DNA of 64,000 nt, taken from assembly GCF_001417775.1 (NCBI RefSeq), contig NZ_BBZJ01000012.1, positions 310,001-374,000 of the forward strand, read 5' to 3'. The first letter of the stretch is position 1. The number at the start of each line of letters is the position of its first letter. The DNA is from Streptomyces sp. TP-A0356. Lineage in GTDB: Bacteria; Actinomycetota; Actinomycetes; Streptomycetales; Streptomycetaceae. A program made the position numbers and the translations under genes. A model generated the notes under the pieces. The model was not told the DNA's origin. It saw nothing but the letters and a program-made list of their open reading frames with translations, and made no database searches. Below, piece by piece: positions 16,319 to 24,861 of this stretch.

Positions 16319-17715
16319 GAGTGGTGGCCCTCCGGTCGGGGGCCGTGGCCGGGAGCATCGTCGTCCAGATCCAGGCCGTGGCCTATGGCGTGCATCAGAC
16401 TCGAACCGTCGTACGCCGTCGCGATCCCCGTGCCGACGGCGCAGGCCCACAGGGCGCACGCCGAGGCGGTGGTCACGCCGAGCCGTCGGTAGGTGCGGCG
16501 GTTGCGCCGCCCGGAGGAGGGCGCGGACGGACCCGCGGGCGGGGGCGCGAGCCCAGAGCGCTGGACCCGCGCTATCTCCGCCGCCGGTCCGCCCGCCGGG
16601 TCGGCGAAGAGGGCGAGGCCCGCTTCGCGCTGGCGCAGCCCCAGCGGTCCCTCGATCAGCTCGCAGAGCACCGCCTTGAGATCGGCAGGGTCGCGGACCC
16701 AGGCGGCGACACCCGCCTCGTCCAGCGCGGCGGCGTTGGTCAGCCCGTGGCCCGGAATACAGCGGTAGCTGGCCACGGGCAGGCCCGCGGCGAACGCCTC
16801 CAGCGAGGTCAGCCCGCCGGCGTTCTGCACGAGGACGTCGGCGGCGTGCATCAGGCCGGGCATGTCGTCGACCCAGCCGTAGGCGTGCTCGATGCCGTCC
16901 GCGCGCAGCTGCTCGGCCAGTGCCTCGTTGCGGCCGCAGACGACGACCGGGACGGCCGCGCCGCAGTCGCGCAGTTCCAGGGCCACCTGCCGGACCGGTC
17001 CGACACCCCAGGAACCGGCGACCAGCAGCGCCAGCGGGGCCTGCGCCGGCAGCCCGAACCGCGCCCGCGCCCGGCCTCGCTCCGCCGCGTCGCAGGGGCG
17101 GAACCGGGGGTTGGCCACCGGTCCGCACACCCGTACGTCCTGGGCACCGGCGGCCCGCGCCTGGGCCGCGGGCACGGCATGGGCCGCGAGGTGGACGTCC
17201 ACGCCGTCCGCCACCCACAGCGGATGCACCGAGAAGTCGGTCAGATAGGTGAGGACCGGCACGGTCAGCCGGTCGGCGAGGCGCAGGTTGCCCAGCACCC
17301 GGCTGGCCCCGGGGTAGGTGGAGACGACCGCTCCCGTGCCCGGGGGCAGGGCGCGCAGCACCCGGTCCTCGGCGGCACGCAGCAGCGCCCGCGCCGCCGC
17401 GCCGCCGCCTCCGGCGCGCTCGGTGCTGGAGTAGATCCGCTGGTAGACCCAGGGAGCCCGGACGAGCATCCGGTGGTAGCTCTCCTTGACGGCGCGGCCG
17501 AGCCGGGCGGGCAGCAGGTCCAGCAGGTCGTACCGGTCGACCACGACTCCGTCCGCCACGAGGCGGCGGGCGAGCTCGGCGGCGGCGCCGTCGTGACCGG
17601 CACCGACGCTCGCGGAGACGATCACGACCCGGCCCGAGGGCGTCGTCACCGTTCGCGGGCTCGGGACGGCGCCCGCGAGCGCGGGCGGGGGGACCGTACT
17701 TCCGACGTGGGGCAT
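16315..17715 (-). CDS. MGDG synthase/GT28-type glycosyltransferase
   Basis: 466 residues. The N-terminal half matches the monogalactosyldiacylglycerol synthase domain (VIVSASVGAGHDGAAAEL), and the C-terminal half a GT28 domain with GGLTSLEAFAAGLP in the nucleotide-sugar binding region. These enzymes add a sugar from a UDP- or GDP-donor to a diacylglycerol-type lipid at the membrane. One hydrophobic stretch near 425-445 could anchor it. ATG 17715 follows GGAGGAAG; the in-frame ATG at 17736 has no such site. It is coupled to the deacetylase by GTGA and divergent from blaI, with twin operators between. Confidence 0.82.
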   Translation of the reverse strand: MPHVGSTVPPPALAGAVPSPRTVTTPSGRVVIVSASVGAGHDGAAAELARRLVADGVVVDRYDLLDLLPARLGRAVKESYHRMLVRAPWVYQRIYSSTERAGGGGAAARALLRAAEDRVLRALPPGTGAVVSTYPGASRVLGNLRLADRLTVPVLTYLTDFSVHPLWVADGVDVHLAAHAVPAAQARAAGAQDVRVCGPVANPRFRPCDAAERGRARARFGLPAQAPLALLVAGSWGVGPVRQVALELRDCGAAVPVVVCGRNEALAEQLRADGIEHAYGWVDDMPGLMHAADVLVQNAGGLTSLEAFAAGLPVASYRCIPGHGLTNAAALDEAGVAAWVRDPADLKAVLCELIEGPLGLRQREAGLALFADPAGGPAAEIARVQRSGLAPPPAGPSAPSSGRRNRRTYRRLGVTTASACALWACAVGTGIATAYDGSSLMHAIGHGLDLDDDAPGHGPRPEGHHS

Positions 17716-17754
17716 GAGCTTTCTTCCTCCGCACATGAGGGGAGCGGCGGAACT

Positions 17755-17770
17755 CTACAACACGTAGTAG
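17755..17770. promoter_or_regulatory. BlaI-type operator, site 1
   Basis: The sequence CTACAACACGTAGTAG has the form CTAC-N5-GTAGTAG. On the minus strand it begins TACTAC, matching the known BlaI/MecI operator core TACTACA. It lies 40 nt before the glycosyltransferase start. Confidence 0.65.
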
Positions 17771-17799
17771 TTCGCGTTTCAAAGCCCGGAGCATACTTC

Positions 17800-17815
17800 C
17801 TACATCCAGTAGTAG
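17800..17815. promoter_or_regulatory. BlaI-type operator, site 2
   Basis: CTACATCCAGTAGTAG repeats the CTAC-N5-GTAGTAG form of site 1, in the same orientation and 45 nt away. It lies 47 nt before the blaI-like start, so the regulator probably also controls itself. Confidence 0.65.
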
Positions 17816-17861
17816 CTCGCCGGGTAGTCTGTGAGGCCGGGCGGCGAAGGGAAGGTGAACG

Positions 17862-18287
17862 GTGCGCGACCGGACGAACGACGACCCCGGCGGAGCATCC
17901 GGCCGGCGGGCGCGGGGCGAACTGGAGAGCGGTGTGCTCGCCGCGCTCTGGGCGGCCGACGGGCCGCTGACCGCACGTCAGGTTCGGGAGCGGCTACCGG
18001 GCGACCTGGCGTACACGACGGTCCTGACGATCCTGTCCCGGCTGCATGACAAGGGCATGCTCGTGCGCCACCGTGAGGGCCGCGGATACGCCTTCGAGCC
18101 GGCCCGTGACGAGGCGTCCCACACCGCCGAGCGGATGCACACCCTGCTGGAGCGCGGCTCCGATCGCGAGGCGGTGCTGACCCGCTTCGTCTCCGAACTG
18201 TCGGAGGAGGACGAACAGTTGCTGCAGCGGCTGCTGTCCGGGCACGACGCCCGCGACGACGCCGAGCGCTTCGACGAGAGGCCCTGA
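17862..18287 (+). CDS. BlaI/MecI/CopY-family transcriptional repressor
   Basis: 141 residues. The N-terminal winged helix is typical: GELESGVLAALWAADGPLTA, then VRERLPGDLAYTTVLTILSR and GMLVRHREGRGYAFEPA. The C-terminal part is the dimerisation region in which BlaI proteins are cleaved or released. GTG 17862 follows GAAGGGAAGG. The M56 metallopeptidase follows with a 4-nt gap, the classic BlaI-BlaR-like arrangement. It should bind the two operators in the divergent promoter and repress both units. There is no beta-lactamase gene here; the glycolipid genes are the likely targets. Confidence 0.9.
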   Translation: MRDRTNDDPGGASGRRARGELESGVLAALWAADGPLTARQVRERLPGDLAYTTVLTILSRLHDKGMLVRHREGRGYAFEPARDEASHTAERMHTLLERGSDREAVLTRFVSELSEEDEQLLQRLLSGHDARDDAERFDERP

Positions 18288-18291
18288 GCCG

Positions 18292-19311
18292 GTGCTGATC
18301 AACGTCTACGTTCCGTTCCTCGTCACCGCCGCCCTCACGGTGCTCGCGCCGCGGCCCGCCCGCCGTCTGGCCCCGCGCCCGGCCGCCTGGGCCCTGGCCT
18401 GCGCCGCGCTGGTGACCGCGGCCGGCTGGGTGGGGTCGCTGGCCCTGCTGGCGTTCACCGGGTTCGCACAGATCCCCCAGGTGGCCGCGGAGGGCCGCTG
18501 GTCGGTGTCCGCGCTGCGCGCCGAGGACCCGGTGTACCTGGTCGTCGCGGTGGTCAGCGCCCTCGCCCTGGCGGCGGGAGTCGTCTCGCTGGGAGTCGCC
18601 GCCGTTCGCCAGGGCCGCCACGTCCTGTGGGCGCGGCGGGAGTGCGCCCGGCTGCCCGGCGACACGGAACTGGCCGTGCTCGACGACGACGCGCCGCACG
18701 CCTTCGCGCTGCCCGGAGCGCCCGGACGGATCGTGGTCTCCCGGGGCATGCTGCGCTGTCTCGGCGACGGCGAACGCGAGGCCCTGCTGGCGCATGAGCG
18801 GGCTCATCTGCGCGGCAGGCACTATCTGTTCCAGACGGTCTGGCGGCTCACTGCGGCCGTGAATCCGCTGCTGCGGCCGCTGGTCGGCACGGGGTCCTTC
18901 GTCCTGGAGCGCTGGGCCGACGAGGAGGCCGCGGCGCGCGTCGGCAGCCGTAAGGTCGTCGCCCGCGCGGTCGGCCGGGCCGCGCTCGCGTCCGCCGCCG
19001 AAACGCCCCGCTCCGCCGCACTGGCCGCGACCGGCGGAGCGGTGCCCCAGCGCGTACGGGCCCTGCTCGCCCCGCCCCCGCCCCATCGGACCCTGCCGTT
19101 CGTCGCGGGCGCACTGCTGCTGACCCTGTGCTGCACGAGCCTGGCCAACGCCGCGTCGGACAGCGAGAAGATGGTCGACAGCGCACGGCGGGCGGAGTGC
19201 GCGGCGCGGGCGGCAGCCGCGGGCGCACCGTCGGCCGGACAACCGCCGAAGGAGCCCGACGCCTGCTGCGCCCACCACGGGCACAAGGAGCACGAGCGGC
19301 CCCGCGGGTAG
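18292..19311 (+). CDS. M56-family membrane metallopeptidase (BlaR1/MecR1-like without sensor)
   Basis: 339 residues. Membrane helices lie near 5-25, 33-55 and 78-100, then a zinc protease core with HERAH in LLAHERAHLRGRHY, and a last helix near 264-285. The C-terminal tail contains CCAHHGHKEHE, a Cys/His-rich cluster that could bind metal. There is no penicillin-binding sensor domain. Such proteins are thought to cleave the partner BlaI repressor on signal. The GTG start is 4 nt after the blaI stop, so the genes are cotranscribed. The Cys/His tail is a feature worth testing as a metal sensor. Confidence 0.85.
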   Translation: MLINVYVPFLVTAALTVLAPRPARRLAPRPAAWALACAALVTAAGWVGSLALLAFTGFAQIPQVAAEGRWSVSALRAEDPVYLVVAVVSALALAAGVVSLGVAAVRQGRHVLWARRECARLPGDTELAVLDDDAPHAFALPGAPGRIVVSRGMLRCLGDGEREALLAHERAHLRGRHYLFQTVWRLTAAVNPLLRPLVGTGSFVLERWADEEAAARVGSRKVVARAVGRAALASAAETPRSAALAATGGAVPQRVRALLAPPPPHRTLPFVAGALLLTLCCTSLANAASDSEKMVDSARRAECAARAAAAGAPSAGQPPKEPDACCAHHGHKEHERPRG

Positions 19312-19456
19312 CCGGGCGGCGGTCGCCTCCGTACCGGGAATCGCCATCGCGAGGAGTTCGTACGGCGCGTCACGAACCGCGCGAACGCCCCTTCGAGTTC
19401 GTCACCCGACGCACGGTGGCACAGGCTTCGGCCGAGGGCGGGACGGGATGAGGCGC

Positions 19457-19491
19457 CCAGGGGCCGGGCTCGTGCCGGGCCCGGCCCCTGG
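19457..19491. terminator. Bidirectional terminator between M56 peptidase and MFS genes
   Basis: CCAGGGGCCGGG (19457-19468) pairs perfectly with CCCGGCCCCTGG (19480-19491). It lies between two convergent stops (19311 and 19508). Confidence 0.7.
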
Positions 19492-19507
19492 CGCGAGGCA
19501 CGGCCGG

Positions 19508-20833
19508 TCAGTGGCTGGTGATCAGCTCCTGCGGCGTGCTGCCGTGCGCTGCCTGCTTGGACGTGCGCACGGCGGCGAGGCCGATGAAGACCATGGACGA
19601 CACGCCGGCCACCGCGAAGGCGGTGAAGCCCCAGTCGCCGTGGCCGGCGGCGAGCAGTTGGCCGCCGAGCCAGGGGCCGAAGACGGCACCGAAGCGGCCG
19701 ATGCCGGAGGTCCAGCCGACCGCGGTGGCGCGGTTGTCGGGGGTGGACCGGATCGAGACGGTCGCGTAGATCATGGTCTGCGCGCTGTTGAGGAACACAC
19801 CGGCGAGGAAGACCACGGTGAAGGTCAGGGCCAACGGCATGTGGACGCTGAGCAGGAAGACCCCGGCGGCGGTCAGCGCGAACCAGATCGCCGAGATACG
19901 GGGGGCGCCGAAGCGGTCGGAGGCGCGTCCGGCGATCAGCATGCCCACGATGCCGCCGAGGTTGAAGAGGACAACGAAGGTGAGGGCGGAGCCGAGGTTG
20001 TACCCCTCCCCGCGCATCAGGGTGGGCAGCCAGGTGGCGACGCCGTAGACGAGCAGCAGACCGCCGAAGGACGCCACCCAGTACAGCAGGGTCTGGATCC
20101 ACTCCCCGCCGCGGAACAGGTTGGTGAGGGCGTTCCAGCGGTCGGCGGGGGCCGCGTGGCCGGGCGCCTCGGGCAGCTCAACCTGGTAGCGGTCGGCCAG
20201 TTCGCGGGCCTCCGCGGCACGGCCCTTGGCGACGAGGAAGCTCAGCGATTCGGGCATGAGCTTGGCGAACACCGGGGCGAAGAGGAGCGGGACCACGCAG
20301 ACCCAGAAGGCGGCCCGCCAGCCGAGCGGCTCCACGACCCACAGGGCCACGTAGGCGGAGAGGATGCCGCCGGCGTGGTGGGCGGTCATCAGCGCGCCGA
20401 TGGTGAGCGCGCCACGGCCGCGCGGGGCGTAGTCGGTCACCATGCTGATCGCGGTGGGCAGCAGGCCACCGAGGCCGACGCCGGCGAGGGTCCGGCCGAG
20501 GCCGAAGACCGTGACGGTGGGCGCCAGCGCGCACAGGCCGGAGGCCAGCGAGAAGAGCGTGATGCAGGTGACCATCAGCTTCTTGCGCCCGATTCGGTCG
20601 GCGACCGTCCCCGCGGTCAGGGCGCCGACCAGCATGCCGAAGGTGGCATAGCTGCCGAGGTCGCCGGCCTGGCCGGGGGTGATCCCGAGGGCCTTCTGCT
20701 CCAGCATGTGGGGCAGCACCGAGCCGTAGATGAACATGTCGAGGCCGTCGAAGAGCACGGCCAGCCAGCACAGGCCGACGACCAGAGCGGCCAGTCTGCT
20801 GCCGCGGGCGGACAGGGCGGTGGAGGAGGACAT
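19508..20833 (-). CDS. MFS transporter, aromatic acid:H+ symporter (AAHS) family, GalT-like
   Basis: 441 residues and about twelve membrane helices. The signature GLDMFIYGSVLPHML in helix 1 and DRIGRKKLM in the first cytoplasmic loop match aromatic acid/H+ symporters such as PcaK and GalT. It lies 253 nt past the dioxygenase gene, separated from it by a hairpin (21037-21072), and has its own promoter region with a copy of the GntR-type near-palindrome. The cluster context suggests uptake of gallate or a related hydroxybenzoate. ATG 20833 follows GAGAGGAAAA. Confidence 0.82.
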   Translation of the reverse strand: MSSSTALSARGSRLAALVVGLCWLAVLFDGLDMFIYGSVLPHMLEQKALGITPGQAGDLGSYATFGMLVGALTAGTVADRIGRKKLMVTCITLFSLASGLCALAPTVTVFGLGRTLAGVGLGGLLPTAISMVTDYAPRGRGALTIGALMTAHHAGGILSAYVALWVVEPLGWRAAFWVCVVPLLFAPVFAKLMPESLSFLVAKGRAAEARELADRYQVELPEAPGHAAPADRWNALTNLFRGGEWIQTLLYWVASFGGLLLVYGVATWLPTLMRGEGYNLGSALTFVVLFNLGGIVGMLIAGRASDRFGAPRISAIWFALTAAGVFLLSVHMPLALTFTVVFLAGVFLNSAQTMIYATVSIRSTPDNRATAVGWTSGIGRFGAVFGPWLGGQLLAAGHGDWGFTAFAVAGVSSMVFIGLAAVRTSKQAAHGSTPQELITSH

Positions 20834-20960
20834 CGTTGTTTTCCTCTCGTCCAGGGGGCGTTGCCTGGAGGGGATCAGTGAGGCGGGTCGACACGGCTCG
20901 TGCGGCTGACCCGGTGGTGCGCTAGACGCTAAGGAGCCGTCCACCGGAGTGTCAACGCTT

Positions 20961-20971
20961 TTGTCAACAAT
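20961..20971. promoter_or_regulatory. GntR/FCD-type operator upstream of the MFS gene
   Basis: TTGTCAACAAT lies 128 nt before the transporter start. The same eleven bases occur at 25565-25575 before the GntR gene. The dyad TTGT-N2-ACAA fits FadR/VanR-type operators. I infer that the cluster regulator binds both. Confidence 0.6.
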
Positions 20972-21036
20972 CTCAGCTACGATCCGGGCTCCTCTGTCTC
21001 TCCCCGGAGGGCATGGCGAAGCCGCAGGTGAAAAGG

Positions 21037-21072
21037 GGGGTGGGCAGCGCACGGCGGTGCGCCGCCCACCCC
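21037..21072 (-). terminator. Terminator of the catabolic operon
   Basis: GGGGTGGGCAGCGCAC and GTGCGCCGCCCACCCC form a 16-bp stem with one mismatch around GGCG. It follows the dioxygenase stop (21086) on the minus strand and separates the operon from the transporter gene. Confidence 0.65.
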
Positions 21073-21085
21073 TCCCTGGCCCGCT

Positions 21086-22036
21086 TCAGCCGATGGGCGG
21101 TGTCCCATGGGTGTGGAAGGACTCGATGGTCTTCAGACCCCAGGCCTGTCCCCTGGCCCGCTCGGCCTCGGTCCAGGTGATCAGCGGCCAGTCCGGCGCC
21201 AGGACCAGGCGCGTGAGCGGGTTGCACAGTTCGACGCGGTTGCCGCCCGGCTCGTAGACGTAGAGGAAGAACGTCTGCTGGATGGCATGCTTGTGCGGGC
21301 CCGTCTCGATGAACACCCCCGTGTCCAGCGCGAGATCGGCGGCGCGCAGGATGTCCTCGCGGGTGTCGGTGGCGAAGGCGATGTGGTGCAGACGTCCGCG
21401 CGAGCCGGTCCAGTCCTCGGTGTAGACGACGTCGTACGACTTGTTCGTGAACGTCAGCCACTTCGCGGCGATCCTGCCGCTGTCGAGCCGGATCTGCTCG
21501 GTCGGGCGCGCCCCGAGGAGGTGCTGGTGGAAGTCGGCGTTGGCGGCGACGTCGGCAGCGAGGTAGTTGACGTGGTCCAGGCGGCGTACGCCCACGCCGT
21601 GGCCCGGTTTGGCCTGGGGCTGGTTCTTCAGTCCCGGCCTGAGCTCGTCCGGGCAGCGGTACCACTCGGACTCCCAGTACAGGGCGACCTCGTGGCCGTC
21701 GGGGTCGGTGGTGACGTACAGGGGGCCGAGACCCGGTTCGTCCTCCGTCCAGCGGCCCTCGCACCCCGCGGCCTCCAACTCCTTCACTCTGCGCCGCAGT
21801 GCCTCCTCGCTGGAGGCCCGCAGCGCGGTGCGGCGCATGCCGGAGGTCTCGTGCGCGGTGAGAACCAGGCTGTGGTGCTCGTAGTCGTCCCACGTGCGCA
21901 GGTAGACCGAGTCGCCCTGCTGCCCGTTGACCGTCAGGCCGAGATAGTCGGTGAAGAACGCCAGGCTGCGGTCCAGGTCGGGGGTGAGCAGTTCGACGTG
22001 CCCGAGATGGGCGATGTCCCCGAGGGGCGGAGTCAT
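21086..22036 (-). CDS. VOC-fold (type I) extradiol ring-cleavage dioxygenase
   Basis: 316 residues, two VOC domains (about 8-125 and 150-290). The three iron ligands expected of type I extradiol dioxygenases are visible: His155 in RRLDHVNY, His218 in RLHHIAF and Glu269 in GNRVEL, with spacings of 63 and 51 residues, close to those of BphC and homoprotocatechuate dioxygenase. It should open a catecholic ring with O2. Its neighbours encode GalB-, GalC- and GalD-like enzymes, so the product is probably 4-oxalomesaconate, from gallate. ATG 22036 follows a strong AAGGAGGAG. The gal pathway usually has an unrelated LigB-type enzyme at this step. Confidence 0.82.
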   Translation of the reverse strand: MTPPLGDIAHLGHVELLTPDLDRSLAFFTDYLGLTVNGQQGDSVYLRTWDDYEHHSLVLTAHETSGMRRTALRASSEEALRRRVKELEAAGCEGRWTEDEPGLGPLYVTTDPDGHEVALYWESEWYRCPDELRPGLKNQPQAKPGHGVGVRRLDHVNYLAADVAANADFHQHLLGARPTEQIRLDSGRIAAKWLTFTNKSYDVVYTEDWTGSRGRLHHIAFATDTREDILRAADLALDTGVFIETGPHKHAIQQTFFLYVYEPGGNRVELCNPLTRLVLAPDWPLITWTEAERARGQAWGLKTIESFHTHGTPPIG

Positions 22037-22049
22037 CTTCGGCTCCTCC

Positions 22050-23201
22050 TTATCGGTCGTGTGCGGGTGTGGGGGCGGTGGTGGGGTCCCCGGTGGCGGT
22101 CCCCGCTCGTTCCAGCGGAGCCGAGAGCTCGGGAGAGGACCGGGGGAAGACCGTGCCGTCGAAGATCTTTCGCGCGGTGCGTACGACGGCGGTGCGGCGG
22201 GCCACCGCGGGCATCCCATCGGAACCGGGGTCGACGCTGGTGTCGATGTCCAGGAACCCACTGGGATGTTCGATGCGTACGCGGTCGCCGCGGACCGGAA
22301 GCCGTGCGATCCCCTCCCCCACGCTCCCCGGGATGCGCAGACCCGCCGCCACGCTCGCGGCGCCCAGGACGCCGATGGAGGTGTGGCAGCGCACCGGGAT
22401 GAAGGTGCGGGTCATGACGGCGCCCCCGCTGCGGGGCGGCGCCAGCAGGCTGAGCTTGGGCACGGTGGCGCGCTCGACGTCGCCGAGATCCATCAGCCGG
22501 CCGGCCTCCAGCCGTATCTGGTGCAGCCGGTCGGCCAGGGCGAGGTCCTCCTCCAGGCTCTTGGGGTCCTCGTACCCGCTGACCTTCAGCGAGGGGGCGG
22601 CGATCAGCACGGTCGGCATGCCGTTGTCCACACAGGTCACCGGCGTGCCGGCGACGGCGTCGCGGACGTTCCCGGTGGGCAGCAGCGGGCTGTCGCCGGG
22701 CGGGAACTCGATCACCACCGGGGCGGCGGTCCCCGGCACGCCGGAGATCTCCGCCGCACCGGCGTAGTCGACGCGTCCGCCCGAGGTGGGGAACGTGGCG
22801 ATGGCTCGTTCGCCGGTGTTGAGCATACGGATCCGGACGGACGTCTCGCCCTCCCCCGGGGCGACCAGGCCGCGCTCGACGGCGAAGGGGCCGACGCCGG
22901 CCAGGATGTTGCCGCAGTTCTGGCGGTCCGTCACCTCGGGCTTGTCCACGGCGACTTGGAGGAACAGATAGTCGACGTCCGCCACGGGGTCCGCCGACCG
23001 GGAGATCACCGCCACCTTGCTGGTCAGGGGGTGGGCCCCGCCCAGACCGTCGATCTGGCGCGGATCGGGGCTTCCCATCACGCGCAGCAGCAGGTCGTCG
23101 CGTTCGGCGGGGTCGGCGGGGAGGTCCTCGGCCAGGAAGTAGGCGCCCTTGGACGTGCCGCCGCGCATCAGCATGCAGCGCACCTCCCCGGGCCCGGTCA
23201 C
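22050..23201 (-). CDS. galD: PrpF-family 4-oxalomesaconate tautomerase (GalD-like)
   Basis: 383 residues. The PrpF/GalD start VRCMLMRGGTSKGAYFLAED is preceded by a few residues, and QNCGNILAGVGPFAVE supplies the conserved Cys region. The family interconverts keto and enol forms of 4-oxalomesaconate, or isomerises trans-aconitate-type acids; the adjoining GalB- and GalC-like genes favour the former. GTG 23201 overlaps the aldolase stop by 4 nt. The symbol is by analogy with the Pseudomonas gal genes. Confidence 0.78.
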   Translation of the reverse strand: MTGPGEVRCMLMRGGTSKGAYFLAEDLPADPAERDDLLLRVMGSPDPRQIDGLGGAHPLTSKVAVISRSADPVADVDYLFLQVAVDKPEVTDRQNCGNILAGVGPFAVERGLVAPGEGETSVRIRMLNTGERAIATFPTSGGRVDYAGAAEISGVPGTAAPVVIEFPPGDSPLLPTGNVRDAVAGTPVTCVDNGMPTVLIAAPSLKVSGYEDPKSLEEDLALADRLHQIRLEAGRLMDLGDVERATVPKLSLLAPPRSGGAVMTRTFIPVRCHTSIGVLGAASVAAGLRIPGSVGEGIARLPVRGDRVRIEHPSGFLDIDTSVDPGSDGMPAVARRTAVVRTARKIFDGTVFPRSSPELSAPLERAGTATGDPTTAPTPAHDR

Positions 23202-23908
23202 GAGCCGGCTCCGTCCCGCACATATGCGTCGTACGACTGGTAGGTCACGCCCAGCCGTGCCAGGCTCTCGCGCAACCCGTAGCGGTCCAGGCCCAGTTGG
23301 CCGTCGAGGAAGGCGGCGCGCGACGCGGCCTCCTTGTTCTCCCTGGCCTCGGACGCCTCGGCCACCGGTCGGGCGCGCTCGCGAGGCACGACCACCACTC
23401 CGTCGTCGTCGGCGAGGATCACATCGCCGGGCCGGACCACCTGGCCGCCGATCACCACCGGCAGGTTGACCGAGCCGCCGGTCGCCTTGACGGTGCCCTG
23501 CGCGCAGACGGCGGCGGCCCACGCCGGGAAGCCCATCTCGCGCAGTTCGGCGGTGTCCCGGATGCCCGCGTCGATGACGAGGCCGCGCACCCCGCGCCGG
23601 TGCAGCGCGGTGGCGAACAGCTCGCCGAACATCCCGTCCGTGGAGGGCGAGGTGGTGGTGACGACGAGCATGTCGCCCTCGCCGCACTGCTCGACGGCCG
23701 CGTGGATCATGAGGTTGTCGCCGGGCCAGGACAGGACCGTGACCGCGGTGCCTGCGACGCGGGTGCCCTGCTGGATCGGGCGCAGGCGGGTGCCGAGCAG
23801 ACCGGTGCGGCCCATCGCCTCGTGCACGGTGGCCACGCCGTATCCGGCGAGCGCCTCGACGTCCTTCGGGTGCGCCTTCGGCGGGTTGGTGACGATCACG
23901 CCGCTCAT
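23198..23908 (-). CDS. galC: 4-carboxy-4-hydroxy-2-oxoadipate aldolase (GalC/LigK-like)
   Basis: 236 residues of the RraA-like class II pyruvate aldolase family. GLVIDAGIRDTAEL carries the Arg-Asp pair of the active site, and GDVILADDDGVVVVP is the usual C-terminal signature. A helical C-terminal extension (about 175-236) is typical of the aldolase rather than of RraA. The enzyme splits 4-carboxy-4-hydroxy-2-oxoadipate into pyruvate and oxaloacetate with a divalent metal. Both ends overlap neighbouring genes by 4 nt, so the operon is translationally coupled. Confidence 0.85.
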   Translation of the reverse strand: MSGVIVTNPPKAHPKDVEALAGYGVATVHEAMGRTGLLGTRLRPIQQGTRVAGTAVTVLSWPGDNLMIHAAVEQCGEGDMLVVTTTSPSTDGMFGELFATALHRRGVRGLVIDAGIRDTAELREMGFPAWAAAVCAQGTVKATGGSVNLPVVIGGQVVRPGDVILADDDGVVVVPRERARPVAEASEARENKEAASRAAFLDGQLGLDRYGLRESLARLGVTYQSYDAYVRDGAGS

Positions 23909-24654
23909 GCCAGCTCCCCCGTGACCTGCGGGTAGGGGCGCATGTACGCCTCGGCGTACGTCTGGTGCGGCAACCCCAGGTTGGGGCCCGCGTTGCGCTT
24001 GAGCTGGACGCCGCGGCGGACGGCGAGGTCGGTGTAGTAGTCCCACAGGTGCTGCTGCGCGGCCAGGCACTCCATGGCCTTGCGCTTGGTCTCCCACACC
24101 TCGGTGATGTCCAGGAGGACCTCGGGCTTGAAGCCGCACATCTCGGGCTGGTGGGGCTCGAAGAAGAAGACCGGCGGTGCGCCGATGATCTCGCCCTCCG
24201 CCGGGTAGCCGATGGCCTGGGCCAGCACACGAGCGTCGAGGGCCATGCGGGCGGCGGCCGGGTGGTCCCCGTTGTAGGGGTCTTCCAGCGGGTGTGTGAG
24301 CACGACATCGGGCTGCGCCGCGCGGTAGACGGCCACCAGACGGTCGGTCAGCTCGGGCGTGGCGATCAGCGGGTAGTCGCCGGCGTCGAAGAAGACGGCC
24401 TCGGCGCCGAGGGTGGCGGCCGCCTTCTCGGCCTCCTCCCGGCGTATCGCCTTGATCTCCTCCAGCTTCCTGCCCTCCCGCCACGCCTTGGCGGACTCGC
24501 CGCGTTCGCCGTAGGTCAGGCACGCGACGGTGACCTTCTCTCCGCGGGCGGCGGCCAGGGCGATGGCTCCCCCCGCGCGCCACACGAAGTCCCCGGCGTG
24601 GGCGGTGACGACGAGCGTGGATCGTGGGGTGGCGGGCGCATGACCATGCGTCAT
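23905..24654 (-). CDS. galB: 4-oxalomesaconate hydratase of the PIG-L/LmbE family (GalB-like)
   Basis: 249 residues with the LmbE zinc-site pattern altered as in GalB: TAHAGDFVWRAGGAI replaces AHPDD, and HPLEDPYNGDH supplies the third region. In Pseudomonas putida GalB, a PIG-L-fold protein, hydrates 4-oxalomesaconate rather than acting as a deacetylase. Position beside the aldolase and tautomerase supports that role here. The aldolase start overlaps its stop. It probably shares a transcript with the GntR gene 207 nt upstream; no operator copy lies in that gap. Confidence 0.8.
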   Translation of the reverse strand: MTHGHAPATPRSTLVVTAHAGDFVWRAGGAIALAAARGEKVTVACLTYGERGESAKAWREGRKLEEIKAIRREEAEKAAATLGAEAVFFDAGDYPLIATPELTDRLVAVYRAAQPDVVLTHPLEDPYNGDHPAAARMALDARVLAQAIGYPAEGEIIGAPPVFFFEPHQPEMCGFKPEVLLDITEVWETKRKAMECLAAQQHLWDYYTDLAVRRGVQLKRNAGPNLGLPHQTYAEAYMRPYPQVTGELA

Positions 24655-24749
24655 TGCTGAGATCTCTCCTCTTTCGGGCGGTTCGCCTCCGGGCGCTTGC
24701 CGCCGGTGTCGAGAGCGCGACCGTGCTCAGCCCTTCGGGCCTGCGCACT

Positions 24750-24781
24750 CCCCCGAGCTCTCGACTTCGCTCGAGCGGGGG
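24750..24781. repeat. Hairpin of a type common between Streptomyces genes
   Basis: CCCCC (24750-24754) and GGGGG (24777-24781) flank GAGCTCTCGACTTCGCTCGAGC, itself rich in inverted GAGC/GCTC. I recall such CCCCC/GGGGG hairpins with GAGC-rich cores as recurrent in Streptomyces intergenic DNA. Here it separates the regulator from galB and might attenuate read-through. Confidence 0.5.
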
Positions 24782-24861
24782 AATCCCCCTGCGCCCTCGC
24801 TCCGGTGCGCCCCTTCGGCTCACTCGCCGTGATGGACAGGGGTGCGCCCGCCTCGCTCGTG

